Of a DNA stretch of 64,000 nt, positions 13,301 to 22,681 are shown in pieces. This stretch comes from Dendrophyllia cribrosa (lineage: Eukaryota > Cnidaria > Anthozoa > Scleractinia > Dendrophylliidae): positions 25,957,181 to 26,021,180 of the forward strand of contig JAJLRJ010000014.1 in assembly GCA_024195265.1 (NCBI GenBank), given 5' to 3'. Positions within the stretch are counted from its first letter, which is position 1; every line of letters starts with the position of its first letter. The notes below the pieces were generated by a model, which worked only from the letters and a program-made list of their open reading frames with translations, searched no databases and was not told the DNA's origin. The position numbers and the translations under genes are program-made.

Positions 13301-14299
13301 AGCGGTTCCCATCTGCGGTTGATTCTTCCCAGAATTTCCATCAATGATTCTCTTGTAGGTTTCTTCATTGATAATTGTAGCTGCAGCACCAGTGTCAACT
13401 TCCATGCTTGTCTGAACTCCGTTTAGTTGTAGGTCGACTCGATACGGTTCTCTCTCCTTTGCGGCTATGTGAAACATTGTGTATTCTTCATATTCTTCCT
13501 CAGCCTCTTCTGCTGTCTCCAGGTGATGCGTGTTTCCAAATTTGCTGCTGCTTCGAGAGCCCACTTTACGTTTACTGCGGCATTTGCTTGCTTTGTGACC
13601 CTTTTTATGGCATCTATAGCACTCTTCTTCTTTATACCTGCACTTGTCGGCCTCGTGAAACTGACCTCCGCAACGATGGCATTCTTTAGATTGCTTCGGG
13701 ATCCTCGGCAGCTGTTTCGGTGGCTCCTTGGTCACGCGGTTTACTTGTGGTTCTTTCGGTTTCTCATCTAGGTTTCCGTGCTTCAGATCACGTGTGTTTC
13801 TGTCGGCAGTTTCCATTGCGGTGGCTAATTCCATTGCCTTCTTGAATTCCAAGTTACTTTCCGCTAGCAATCTCCGCTGTATGCGTTCATCATTCACACC
13901 GCAAACCAGTCGATCACGGAGCATGTGTTCCAGTTGGTCGTTGAATTCGCAGTGCTCCGATAAATTCCTCAGTTCGGCGACATATTGCTGTATTGTTTCT
14001 CCCGGCTGGCGGAAACGGCTGTTAAATTTAAACCGATAGACGATTGAAGAGGGTCTCGGATTTAGATGATTCTTGACTAGTTTAACTAACTCAGCAAACG
14101 ACTTGTCGGTTGGCTTCCTTGGATTTACCAAATTCCTGATTAGCTTGTAAGTTTTCGCTCCACATACGCTTAGAAGTACCGCTCGCTTCTTGTTGTTGTC
14201 CGTAATTTCGTTCGCCGCGAAGTAGTTCTCGAGTCGTTCGGTGTACTCAATCCAGCTGTCGTTCTCGTTGTATTCCTCGACTTTCCCGATCAATGCCAT
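10331..14299 (-). CDS. Gag-pol polyprotein of the Ty3/gypsy element
   Basis: The frame gives 1,322 residues from the ATG at 14,299, which follows the primer site. An upstream ATG at 14,371 lies in the LTR and is rejected. Domains in order: capsid-like gag (about 75-175); two CCHC zinc knuckles (about 205-240); aspartic protease with VDTGA (about 300); reverse transcriptase with LDMSQAYQQLLLD and VRVDDILVSG (Asp pair about 593-594); RNase H with LACDASQYGLGAVL; integrase with HHCC zinc finger, LDYAGPF, TDNGSN and a catalytic Glu in NGMAERAVQ; and a C-terminal GPTSFVVQLEDG module. Gag and pol are fused in one frame with no shift. The Tyr normally before x-Asp-Asp in RT is Arg (CGG). No internal stops. 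Confidence 0.95.
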   Translation of the reverse strand: MALIGKVEEYNENDSWIEYTERLENYFAANEITDNNKKRAVLLSVCGAKTYKLIRNLVNPRKPTDKSFAELVKLVKNHLNPRPSSIVYRFKFNSRFRQPGETIQQYVAELRNLSEHCEFNDQLEHMLRDRLVCGVNDERIQRRLLAESNLEFKKAMELATAMETADRNTRDLKHGNLDEKPKEPQVNRVTKEPPKQLPRIPKQSKECHRCGGQFHEADKCRYKEEECYRCHKKGHKASKCRSKRKVGSRSSSKFGNTHHLETAEEAEEEYEEYTMFHIAAKEREPYRVDLQLNGVQTSMEVDTGAAATIINEETYKRIIDGNSGKNQPQMGTAKVKLRTYTGELVKVLGTVNIVVKYEKQEVELRTLVVEGSGPNLLGRDWLRVLTLNWKQLFKMQVDGNNQESTLGRLIDQYSEVFQEGLGTFTGPQAKIHVEKEAKPKFLKARPVPYAMTEKVEAELKRLQDEGTIEPVQFSEWAAPIVPILKPDGSIRICGDYKTTVNQESKLDSYPIPKVEDLLATLAGGEKFTKLDMSQAYQQLLLDDESKQYTTINTHKGLFQYNRLPYGISSAPGIFQRNMENLLQNIPYVIVRVDDILVSGACDEDHLNNLEEVLKRLASAGLRLRKSKCVFMEPHVTYLGHKVSKEGIQPLEDKVDAITNAPAPTNVSELKSYLGMINYYQKFLPNLSSVLAPLHELLRKETRWHWGKEQMQAFQQSKEFLKSSRLLVHYDSQKKITLACDASQYGLGAVLSHRMDNGSEHPIAYASRTLSTAERNYSNLEREALALVFGVKKFHQYIYGRHFTLVTDHKPLESLFNEKKAIPTMAAARIQRWALTLATYNYSINYKPGPEHANADALSRLPLPVSPPTTPLPAETVFAMELLNSTPVSVNEIRTGTRCDPILSQVIKYVQQGWPIHNSDEVLKPYFTRKDELSVQDGCLLWGNRVVVPPKERARVVEELHETHPGICRMKALARSYVWWPKMDADLEQKVRQCSPCQENRKSPPEAPLHPWEWPNKPWVRLHLDYAGPFLGKMFLIVVDAHSKWMEAFPMNTSTSSATIEKLRIAFATHGLPETVVTDNGSNFTSEEFEDFLKQNGIRHIKTAPYHPASNGMAERAVQTFKEGMKKMNGGSVETRVSRFLARYRITPQTSTGVSPAELLLGRKPRSRLDLVYPEIGRKVRQSQASQKQAHDWHAKERTMLEGETVYASNFRRGPKWMPGVLKQSIGPTSFVVQLEDGRLLKRHQDHLIQRSSVPQASTANQEEVREDTISAPLEAEKPELQLKETPRPPMEPVQSASQEVLERRYPSRNRHAPRYLADFVTK

Positions 14300-14307
14300 G
14301 TTTTTAT

Positions 14308-14324
14308 CCCATCCTCGTCGCCAA
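14308..14324 (-). other. Primer-binding site
   Basis: TTGGCGACGAGGATGGG directly follows the 5' LTR. The TGG pairs with a tRNA CCA end; I cannot name the tRNA. Confidence 0.75.
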
Positions 14325-14466
14325 TGTAATATTCTGGGCCAAATAAACCAGCCAAAGTTTCGAGAACTCAACTTCCTTTATTCTAGCTACTGACAACCTG
14401 TTTCATCCGAATCGATCTGTTGGAAAACTACTGGAGGAGCGGTTACACAGCTCATAACATACCACA
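14325..14466 (-). repeat. 5' LTR (142 bp)
   Basis: On the element's sense it runs TGTGGTATG to ATATTACA. It holds GAATAAAGG, a likely poly(A) signal. It is very short for a Ty3/gypsy LTR. The longest open frame begins inside it, which is not a plausible protein start. Confidence 0.93.
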
Positions 14467-15799
14467 TCAGCTTTCCTCAACACCAGACATCGGGGCTTTA
14501 TAAACTAAGTTCCTAATTATACCTAAGATCGACAAGAGAACACAGGCACTCAATCTCAGGAAAAAGTTACCTTAGAATTTTTTTGCATGGGCGACTGAGA
14601 ATTTTCCGTGGATTAAATAAAAAAAAACAAGTGAAAAAAATAAATAAAGCAACTTGTAAAGGCCTTTGTTCTTTTGACAATCAGTTGATGTAGTGAACGT
14701 GTGAATAATTGTAAGGAGCACTGACAGGACACACCAGACTTTAGTCAAAATGAAAATTAATTGAAGAAAATTTGCCTTCTAAATTAACTGAAATAATTTT
14801 GAAAAGGAAAGTTATCTTACAACTGCCAATTAGACGTGTCCATTTTCATTCTAGCGATAGATCGAATTGTGCACGAACCAAATTTATCAAAATCTTTTTT
14901 TAAATGATCATTTACTGGACTATTCCTGCACCGCAAATTAGCGTGTATAGGAAACCTTATAGAGAAAGTGATTCAATTTAGAACATTCAACTGACAATTG
15001 CTTGTCTCCATTTTGAACACAATTCCAGACTTTGATTACATTGAAAAATGATTGGGTAAATATTTGTCCTTCTAAATTAACTGGAATGGTTTTTGTTTCA
15101 GGAAAACTCGCGAATTTGTGGACAAAATACAAACTTTCATTTTGAGCTTCTAGTTCATACCAAATCGTTCTTGGTTTCAAAGTATAAAATTACTGAGGAA
15201 AATACGAAATAATATTTGAAAAAAGAAAGTTATTTATTTATAACAGACAATTTGATCAGCTAATTTGGCGTGCACTGACAAAGAAGAAGTTTACAAAAAC
15301 TGTCAGTGCCACGTTAATTTTAAACAAAATTAAAAAAGGAAAGTTATTTTATAACAAACATTTTACGTGTTCAAATTAGGAGTTTGCAGATGATAAACTG
15401 TCAGAGCCACCTTAAAAATACAAACACTCACCACATCAACTGAAGTTATATAACTAACGTTTATACCTACACGCTAAGCGATCGACCAAACAAAATCGTA
15501 TTTCCTTTTTAGTGAAGTTTTGCAAGCAATTTTATTATATTTTGAAATTTGTTTGGCATAAATAAATGCTCGCCGGAACAAAAAAAACAAGCCGTAAACT
15601 GAATCGTCAAATTATCAACCGTATAAATCAAACGATCGCTCAACGTCCAAATGGTGGCTGAGATTAAAACTTAACTGAGACCTTTGCTGATTTGACGGTT
15701 TAGACAATTACTAGCAAGTGTGCGATTCGACAGAATTAATAAACTTCAATATCCTCCCGGTATTCAATTCACTTTTCCTATGATACAAAACATTCGATA
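14467..15799. other. Right flank of the retrotransposon, repeat remnants
   Basis: A diverged copy of the 6.2-6.7-kb repeat (ACATTCAACTGACAATTGCT) lies at about 14,870-15,010. CTTAGAATTT- and AACTGTCAGTGCCAC-type strings recur at 15,290-15,420. No gene was seen. Confidence 0.45.
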
Positions 15800-15970
15800 C
15801 TAATACAAACTAAAGTATTTGCCCATGTTCAGCCACCATTCGTACAAAAAAATATATGAACTAAACAAAGTTCTTATCTTTGATGAGATTCCTCCTATTT
15901 TGTCCAGTTTGTCTCCTTGAATTATTTCTTCATCCCGCCATTTTCCTGACTTTGATATTCTTTCAAGTTC
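15800..15970 (-). CDS. Tentative terminal exon (56 aa plus stop)
   Basis: TTTTTATTTTCAG|GAA is a strong acceptor in phase 0 with the preceding segment. It reads ELERISKSGKWRDEEIIQGD, then DKLDKIGGISSK, and a Tyr/Phe/Trp-rich end before TAG. The end has only about a dozen hydrophobic residues and does not look like a KASH domain. An AATAAA on the minus strand near 15,531 could be a poly(A) signal. Confidence 0.4.
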   Translation of the reverse strand, partial: ELERISKSGKWRDEEIIQGDKLDKIGGISSKIRTLFSSYIFLYEWWLNMGKYFSLY

Positions 15971-16375
15971 CTGAAAATAAAAATGAACGATTGATAAGAT
16001 AAAATGTTCAAGTTTTATTATTTTACAGAATACTATGGTTGTATTTTAGGTGCATTAGACGTGGTTTTCATCAACAGTTGATGGTATACAATCAAAGAAT
16101 ATACGATTTCTAACAGGAATTTCAAAATATTTAGTTTTCAACATTTGTTTCAAGACCTTAGCTCCTTAAGTTGAACTAAAAAATGTTCTATTGAAAGTAT
16201 TTGCAGCTTGAACGAAATTAACCGGAGACCTTTATAAAAGACGAACGCAATACCAAAACGCAGAGACTTCGTTAGACGATAAGAGATGCTCAACGCACGT
16301 GTTTACTTCATCGAGCAAAATTTTATACTCTCTTCCTGAACAAACGTAATTTCTTTTTTGCGAAACGACTCTTAC

Positions 16376-16496
16376 CTCCGGTTGGAGTTGTAGGGCGACA
16401 GTTTCCTTGGCGGTACGTCTTCCCGGAGTCTTCCAAGTTGCCTCTTGCGCGCCAAAAAGTTTTACAACTTGCGAGACATCTTCACACGAACACAGC
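16376..16496 (-). CDS. Tentative tail exon (40 aa)
   Basis: The best acceptor, ATATCAAGCAG|G, and a strong donor, GAG|GTAAGAG, bound 121 nt. It starts in phase 2, matching the end of the 120-nt segment when that is read through its internal acceptor. It reads LCSCEDVSQVVKLFGAQEAT and continues WKTPGRRTAKETVALQLQPE. I do not recognise it. It may be the 3' end of the giant gene, a separate small gene, or chance. Confidence 0.4.
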
Positions 16497-16532
16497 CTGC
16501 TTGATATGCGGCGAGGGCTACGATATTTTCAT

Positions 16533-18818
16533 GAATATTGATTAGAAACTTGGGCCAATCGCTTTGCACGCTTTTCAGTGATGAAAGCGTAAATAAAGAA
16601 AAGCACGTGATAACAAAGTTTGGCATATTTCTCTTAAATAAGGAGGTACCAGGCAACATAAAAGCAGACATACCATTTTTTTAAGCTGCGAGAAAAGAAC
16701 ATCATCTTTTTTTTGCATTTTGGAAGCAATGCACCTTTTGTCGAATTAATCTAGCGCGTTTTATTTTGTAATCCGGAAAGGGAGATTTTTATTAACACTC
16801 GAGCATACGAGAAACGGAGGAACGGTGGGATGGTAGGATGCCGCCCCTCTCCATTTTTTTTTATTTCTTCAGTAGCTTGGGATGTAATTTTTTTTCGTAC
16901 GACACGTAATGTGGTCAGGACAACCAATCTTAAATAGGCATGCCGTCTGAAATGTTGAGTTTTATTTGCTATTAAATTCATTTCTTGTGGTACGTTTCTT
17001 TGGTATCTGCACTTTTCCACTCTATTGATTTAGAAATTAATTTTGGATCAATAGAGCTGTTTTTTCTGTAAATCAAATTACCCAGAATAGCAGATTCCAT
17101 GTCAGGTATACAAATAAATGACGGTCATCAACGACGCATGCGAATTTATCCTGTAAAGTATACAATGGGCTACCTATTGAAGATAAACGAGGTTAAGACT
17201 TTGTGACACAGAAATAATCCACGGTGTCAAAAAGTGGAGTTTAAGAGGACATGGGCACCCCCTACTGTCCGGCTCGGAGAGAGACAGACAGATATAGAAC
17301 CTTTTTTCCCTGCCCTTCGATTCCCTCCATAGATAATGACCGGTTCCTTATGTTGTTACTTGATGTCAGTTTGGAAATTAAATTATTTGAATATTCGGCT
17401 GAACTGAATAATTAAAAACGATAAAAAAATATCTGTATTCCAAGTTCAATAGAAAATGTCAATAAGTATGAAAAATTCCGGAAAGAGCATTCAAGGTTCA
17501 AGTTCTTATCTAAATTTCATCATCGATTCTTCTGATTACCTGTTTTTTTTTTAATAGCACTCCGTTCAGTGCTGTTTTAAATTGTATAATAGAAAAAAAA
17601 TTCCTATTGAAAGGACTTGAATGGTGAACCATGCGAGTTTGGAAATACGAGTTTGAAAAAAGAACATTCTTCTGACATGCAATGCAAAGACTGCTGTAAA
17701 GGTCAACAAATTTAACGCATTAGGTCATAAGTGACTTGAATCGCACGTTTCAAATAACTTTGCATTTCAGTTTTATGTTTCTCCGTAAAAGCACTCAAAA
17801 CACGCGGGAATCAATATTGCAATGGGTTATAAAAGATGCCACGAGTTCAAGCTGTGTTCAGCTTTTTGTTAGGTATTACTTTTGATCAACATACAAATTC
17901 TCCCACCTAGACTCCATACATTTCGTACAGTACTGGTTGGGAGAAAGTGTTTAAAGATCAGGACTGTTCATCTTTCCAGTGCCTATGAAGTGAAAAATCA
18001 CTGAAGCTTATTTGAAAGACTTTTTGAAGACAAGAAGAAGAGTGCTTTCTGTTTTGAAATGTTGCCTCTCATTCCGGAGATATTCAAGTTTTTGTGTAAA
18101 AAGTGATGACGTCATAAATGTTTCTAAAGGAAGACAAATTTACAAAATATAGATTATCTTTAGAACTATTAGAGCAGTGCTCTTCAAACTTGGCACAAGC
18201 AATGTACATCAGACAAGGCATAAAATGACATCCATTGTGCTGTTGCCATGGCAACAGTTTTGCTTCCAGATCAAGTTTTTGCACAACTGACCTTCCCATT
18301 TTTTGTCTTATAACCAAACATCATTCACTCTAAATGAGTTTATTAGGAGACCTACAGCAACATGGGCTCTATGTGTGTTTCGAGCAGGACTTTCTGTCTC
18401 GCCTGATTTGATAGGAAATTGAGATATATGGTTTGAACATGCTCCGCGGCATGTTGTACCTTTCTTGAAGGTCATTATTGGTGCCAGGTTTGAATAATGT
18501 CACTTTTATATTTTCAGAGATATTCTTGATTTTGTGATCTATCTCCTCAATGGAAGCATTTATGACGTCATCAATTTGTTAATTTGCATAACACAAAAAC
18601 TCGAATATCTCTGAAAAGAAAAAACATATTTCAAATCAGAAAACGCCACACTTCATTATTTTGAAAAGCCTTTCAAATGAGCATCAATAATTTTTTTACC
18701 TCATAGCCACTTTAAGGATGAAACACTCTGTCTCATGTTTGATATAATTATTACTAAGTATCTCCAGTGTAACAGCTCTAGCATCTCGAGATTACTCACT
18801 CCTATATCAAATTAAAGC
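16533..18818. other. No gene recognised
   Basis: About 2.3 kb, AT-rich. Similar sequence at 18,060-18,130 and 18,500-18,620 (GATGACGTCATAAATG and TATTCAAGTTTTTGTGT with partial complements) suggests an old inverted element. Small ORFs here lack splice context. Confidence 0.4.
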
Positions 18819-19002
18819 TTATAGAGCGTTTTCACTCACGTGACCAGCGGCTATATTGGTTTAATGAAACAAAAGAAAATGTTTGCATAAAAGTAGAGTT
18901 CAATTCCCGGAGGACTGGTTTGGTACACCAATATGGCCGCCGTTTCTTTGTTTTGGAACACCAATATGGCCGCCGTGACGTCATATGAAAACGCTCTATA
19001 GA
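18819..19002. mobile_element. MITE, TATAGAGCGTTTTCA type
   Basis: TATAGAGCGTTTTCACTCAC and the complementary TGAAAACGCTCTATA bound about 184 bp. Two CACCAATATGGCCGCCGT repeats lie inside. TATA at both ends may be the target duplication. Confidence 0.8.
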
Positions 19003-19349
19003 GCTGGCTATCTAAATATACCTAAATGGGAGCGTCTGAATCAGCTTTTCAAAGCGACAACTCAAAGCGATCATTATATTTTGCTTATTTGATTTGTTCT
19101 CGGGTTTCCGGCCTCAAAGCGTTAAAATCACGTGTCTGCGTTTTCCCATATTCAAATTCAGTGAACATTTACAGAATATTTTCGAAATAGGGCAAAAAAA
19201 AAAAAAGGAGTAATCGCGCGGAAATGGCTCTAAACGACAAAGTTTTTAGTTTCAAAATTCTGAGACACGTTTTTTTATATGTTAACCTACAACAGCTGCC
19301 GTCCATATTTGAGGAAAATCGAACAAATTCCCTTGAGTTGTATCTCTTT

Positions 19350-19650
19350 AAATACGAAGTTCCGGTATAAAAGGCTTAGCTCCTCCCCGTGGTTAACTTG
19401 CGCGTCCTTTAAATATAATTTGCTTCAAAAATCTAATTAAACCGAGATTTTACCTGAGCAAAAAAAAGAAATAGAAGTTCATAAAGACTTCTCTTATAAC
19501 TTTCGTAAAGTTTTTTCCAAATTGTGTTAGCAATGGTCTTAGTAATGACGCATGTTTTTTGTCAGTTGTTAATGCTTCAGTGGTTGATTGACGACTGGAG
19601 GTGAGAATGGCCAGGCCAGGCTCCTTTTATACCGGAACTTCGTGTTTAAA
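19350..19650. mobile_element. TIR element with TTAA ends
   Basis: TTAAATACGAAGTTCCGGTA and TACCGGAACTTCGTGTTTAA form inverted ends of about 35 bp around 300 bp. TTAA at both ends again suggests a piggyBac-type target. Confidence 0.6.
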
Positions 19651-20469
19651 GTGTCCCCTACAAGCCAAAAATCCACTTTGAGAAAACAGCGCTTAGAAAA
19701 ATATCGCACGTCATAAACAAACTTCCGGTCAAAACATCATACCGTCATTTCTCCGTCAATTTTTACTCTTTTTCAATACTTTTTTTTAATGAAAGATAAT
19801 TCTGAAACCTTTCCTTCGACCCTCAAAAACAAATTTCGAGAAACTGGTCGATCTGAAGGTTCTTTGTAACTTAAATTCTCATGACTTGTATGCTTGATAA
19901 TGCATTGATATTATTGGGAGAAATTGAATGCAGATCACTATAGAGGCTTAAGGGTTAAATGTAAAACGTCTTGTCTTTATGGGACAAAAAAGAACATCCG
20001 TTCTCGTTAAAGGAATCAAACATTTATTTTTTCAATTTGATCTTTAATATACAAAAGATAAGAAAGTTCTTCGGAGGTGACATTTTTCCTTATGCAACTG
20101 TATAAAAATAACTTTTAGAATTTAACTGACTTTTAATATGGCTGTGTCGTAAGTAAGACAACACTGCCCTTAAAAATATTATATTTATTATTATTTCGCC
20201 AAAAAAAAAAAAGAAAAAAGTTTTTCTGCTGCTTTCAGTTCGAAAGAGTAATGACTTTCTCGGTAGCCTGTTCCATGCGTTCTGATAGTAGCGCGCGAAG
20301 TAAAAATAATTCGAGTGCTCACAGAGGGCGCGAAAGAGAGCGAGGAAGTCTCCCCTTGTGTTCTCCGTTCGTTTGCGCGCCGGTTCAATCACCACAATCT
20401 TAACGCGTGGAACAGGGTATATTCTCGGTTGTAAATCTGTGGATAAAACCCCAAAGTAACCATTCAAAT

Positions 20470-20745
20470 GAAAGCTACTGAGCAGTACTTTCCTGTCGTA
20501 CGGTTTATTTTGCTGAACAAGGTGGTTCTAACTTTTGAGTCTGTGAATGAAATCCTGAAGTGTGACCATTCAAATAAAAGCTACTGAGCAGTGCTTTCCG
20601 GTGGTACGGTTTATTTTGCTGTACAAGGTGGTTCTAACTTTTGAGTGTATCGATGAAACCCTAAATTGTAACCATTCAAATGAAAGCTATTGAGCAGTAC
20701 TTTGTTGGGATACTGTTTATTATGCTGCACAAGGTGGTTGTAATT
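20470..20745 (+). repeat. Tandem copies of the CATTCAAATGAAAGC family
   Basis: About two and a half units, diverged from one another, have the same order of blocks as the array at 54,180. Confidence 0.8.
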
Positions 20746-21227
20746 TACCGTTGTCATATAATGAATTGTTTCTTCTCCGTTGACGTATGTTTAATAGAAC
20801 AACTTTTCGATAAATGTTAATATTTTTTTCTTACAAATTTCTTTTTACTTAGTTGCACAATTAATTATTTATAATCATGTCTGCTTTAAGAAATGCTCTT
20901 TCAATGCTATTTACAAAGAACAAAGTAGATTTATATATAAATTATCAAAATAAATTAATTATAAATAACATTTTTTATATAAAAAAGAGAACTTGCTGGC
21001 ACAATCCATTGAACCTATCAGAAAACGAAAATAAAATTCAAACTAAAAGTTAGCTTAAATAAAAAACACTTTAATTCAAGAAAAGACCATATCACAGTTA
21101 AACTCTCCTTACATCCCACGCCTATTGCAAAATGACCAGTTAGACAGTCTTGTATTCAATTTACATTAGAAAATGCTCCAAAATATGACACTATTACGTC
21201 AGTAAAACACATTGCTAAGATAATGTT

Positions 21228-21782
21228 TCTATAGAGTGTTTGCACATGACGTCATAAAAATTCAAAAATCTAAAGTATACATCCTACAAAACTGTTTCTA
21301 ACACGGTATGTGGATACCAGTGTTATAATTTTTAACAAAAAGTTTCAGGTTTTAACGATGTTTTGCTTCCGATTTATAAAGGTTTTAAATGTGTCACGCA
21401 ATTCGTCACGCCATAGTCACGCTATTTCAAATACGCCGTGAAAATAAACAAAATTGAACCAGTTGAAAGTTATTTTTGAATTATACATGCTAATAAGCCG
21501 ATTTAATGGCACTTATAGTGAATACAATATTTTGTGACGAGATTTTTGGTGAAATTAAGACTGAATTTTTGACCGCCATGTTGGTGTCCCTAAGTGGGGC
21601 ACCAAGATGGCCGCCCATACATTTCTTACTAAAAATGTCTAATACTCGTTCGCCTATAGTTCTTGAAGGAAATGCTCTTGCGCTTCAAAATTTGGCCCAA
21701 ATCTGTAGTTTTAATTTTGGAATCCAAAACTGTTGTTTAATACTTCTGAATTTTGATATGACGTCAGTGAAAACACTAAACA
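21228..21782. mobile_element. TIR element, TATAGAGTGTTT type
   Basis: TATAGAGTGTTTGCACATGA with GACGTCA and the complementary TGACGTCAGTGAAAACACTA end about 555 bp. The core has ATGGCCGCC strings like the smaller element at 18,819. It is non-coding. Confidence 0.65.
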
Positions 21783-21890
21783 CTTAACACTTTAAGTTAA
21801 ATACACTGTGCTACATCTCATAATACAAGAATTGCACAGATACGCGCACATAAAGACAAAATAAATGTTATATAAATAAAAAATCCTTAC

Positions 21891-22010
21891 CTATCATGGT
21901 ATGTGTCAGTTCCTGGATGAATTGCTTCCAACTGCAGTTGACGCCGAAGGACTGGTACGAGGACTAGGAATCGCCAGATCGAGGATCCACGTCATGCAAC
22001 AGTGAAGAGC
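21891..22010 (-). other. 120-nt exon with stops in all frames (poison, terminal, or part-used exon)
   Basis: TTTTTATCCCCAG and GATAG|GTAAGG bound exactly 120 nt. In the phase given by exon 32 it adds 34 residues (starting ALHCCMTWILDLAIPSPRTS) and then TGA. The other two frames also contain stops. If the internal acceptor CAACTGCAG is used (segment 21,891-21,931), the frame reads LEAIHPGTDTYHDR and continues in phase 2 into the next segment. These three readings (short C-terminus, decay switch, productive alternative acceptor) cannot be separated here. Confidence 0.45.
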
Positions 22011-22298
22011 CTGGGGATAAAAACCGTGTCATTAGACTACAGCGGAACTCCGCTTACCAAAAAAACAGCGGACATTTTTGACTCGTGAATACGCGAAGCG
22101 TTAAACAAGTTATAGCATACGGGGAAGATATGCAAATTGTCACTCGGTCGGACGGTGGATTTTTACTGAATTCCGAAAGAAATTCCCCAATGTGACAATT
22201 AAGATGAAGATTTTTGAGCGTTACCTATCTTAGATACAATTCTGCTAGAAAATGTTGGAAAATTTGTCACATTTGTAACTTGGCTCCATATAGCCTTA

Positions 22299-22510
22299 CC
22301 AGGCGTTCAAATAGTGGGAAACAACGCAAAACAGACAAAAAGGCCCGGCCTGAAACTGGGAACAGAGGGCGTTCGCGACTATTCCACGCGATCAGCACTC
22401 GAGCGTATTCGCGCGCCGCATATCCTTCGCTCCCCACAGGGCTTGACACTTCACACGCGCGCGGATGAGTGTTAGTGTTGAGCTCTACCCACTATCTGAA
22501 CGCCTGGAAC
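22299..22510. mobile_element. TIR element abutting exon 32
   Basis: CCAGGCGTTCAAATAGTGGG at the left and CCCACTATCTGAACGCCTGG at the right form the ends of about 210 bp. The right end lies about 28 bp inside the intron after exon 32. Its sequence supplies the spurious read-through peptide of that exon. Confidence 0.75.
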
Positions 22511-22537
22511 ACGCTTGACTCTAAGTTCAAACGCTAC

Positions 22538-22681
22538 CTGTTGCCATCTAGAGTTAAGCTCGTCCATCGTTTGCTGCACTGACTGGAACTCTGGTGAGGT
22601 ACAGTACTCCCGCATGGACTTGCCTTCTTGCAACAAAGACTTCAGCTTTGAGTAGTTCATATTAATAAGTCTTTGGAGACC
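22538..22681 (-). CDS. Exon 32: last exon clearly in the rod frame (48 aa)
   Basis: The acceptor ATTTTTAG|GGT is phase 0. It reads GLQRLINMNYSKLKSLLQEG and ends MDELNSRWQQ at CAG|GTAGCG. The frame stays open past the donor for 22 codons, but those codons run into a TIR element (22,299-22,510), which favours splicing at the donor. The exon stops just after the RW of helix C, so the repeat must be finished by another exon or the protein ends soon after. Confidence 0.82.

Larger units (their letters stand above)
10097..14466 (-). mobile_element. Complete Ty3/gypsy LTR retrotransposon
   Basis: The element is 4,370 bp, from TG to CA of its two LTRs. TCAGC occurs at 10,092-10,096 and at 14,467-14,471 as a 5-bp target duplication. 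Transcription runs on the minus strand: 5' LTR, primer-binding site, one gag-pol frame, polypurine tract, 3' LTR. Only 92 bp separate the stop codon from the 3' LTR, so there is no env gene. The LTRs read as identical and the frame is intact, so insertion is recent and the copy may be competent. It landed in an older inverted-repeat element. Confidence 0.95.

Noticed and set aside
14300..14371. First ATG of the long retrotransposon frame as the gag start
   Set aside because: It lies inside the 5' LTR, upstream of the primer site. The ATG at 14,299 follows the primer site directly and leads into the gag sequence.
16462..16671. 69-residue minus-strand ORF starting MSAFMLPG
   Set aside because: The neighbouring frame joins a strong donor and acceptor; this ORF uses a different frame and ends before the donor.
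16751..17020. 89-residue minus-strand ORF
   Set aside because: There is no recognisable motif, no promoter or splice sites in frame, and low-complexity composition.
20090..20467. 125-residue minus-strand ORF
   Set aside because: It contains a poly-Phe run from an A-tract and overlaps dispersed repeat at its start; no family likeness.
22485..22537. Read-through C-terminus of exon 32
   Set aside because: Most of these codons fall in the inverted end of a TIR element, and a better donor precedes them.
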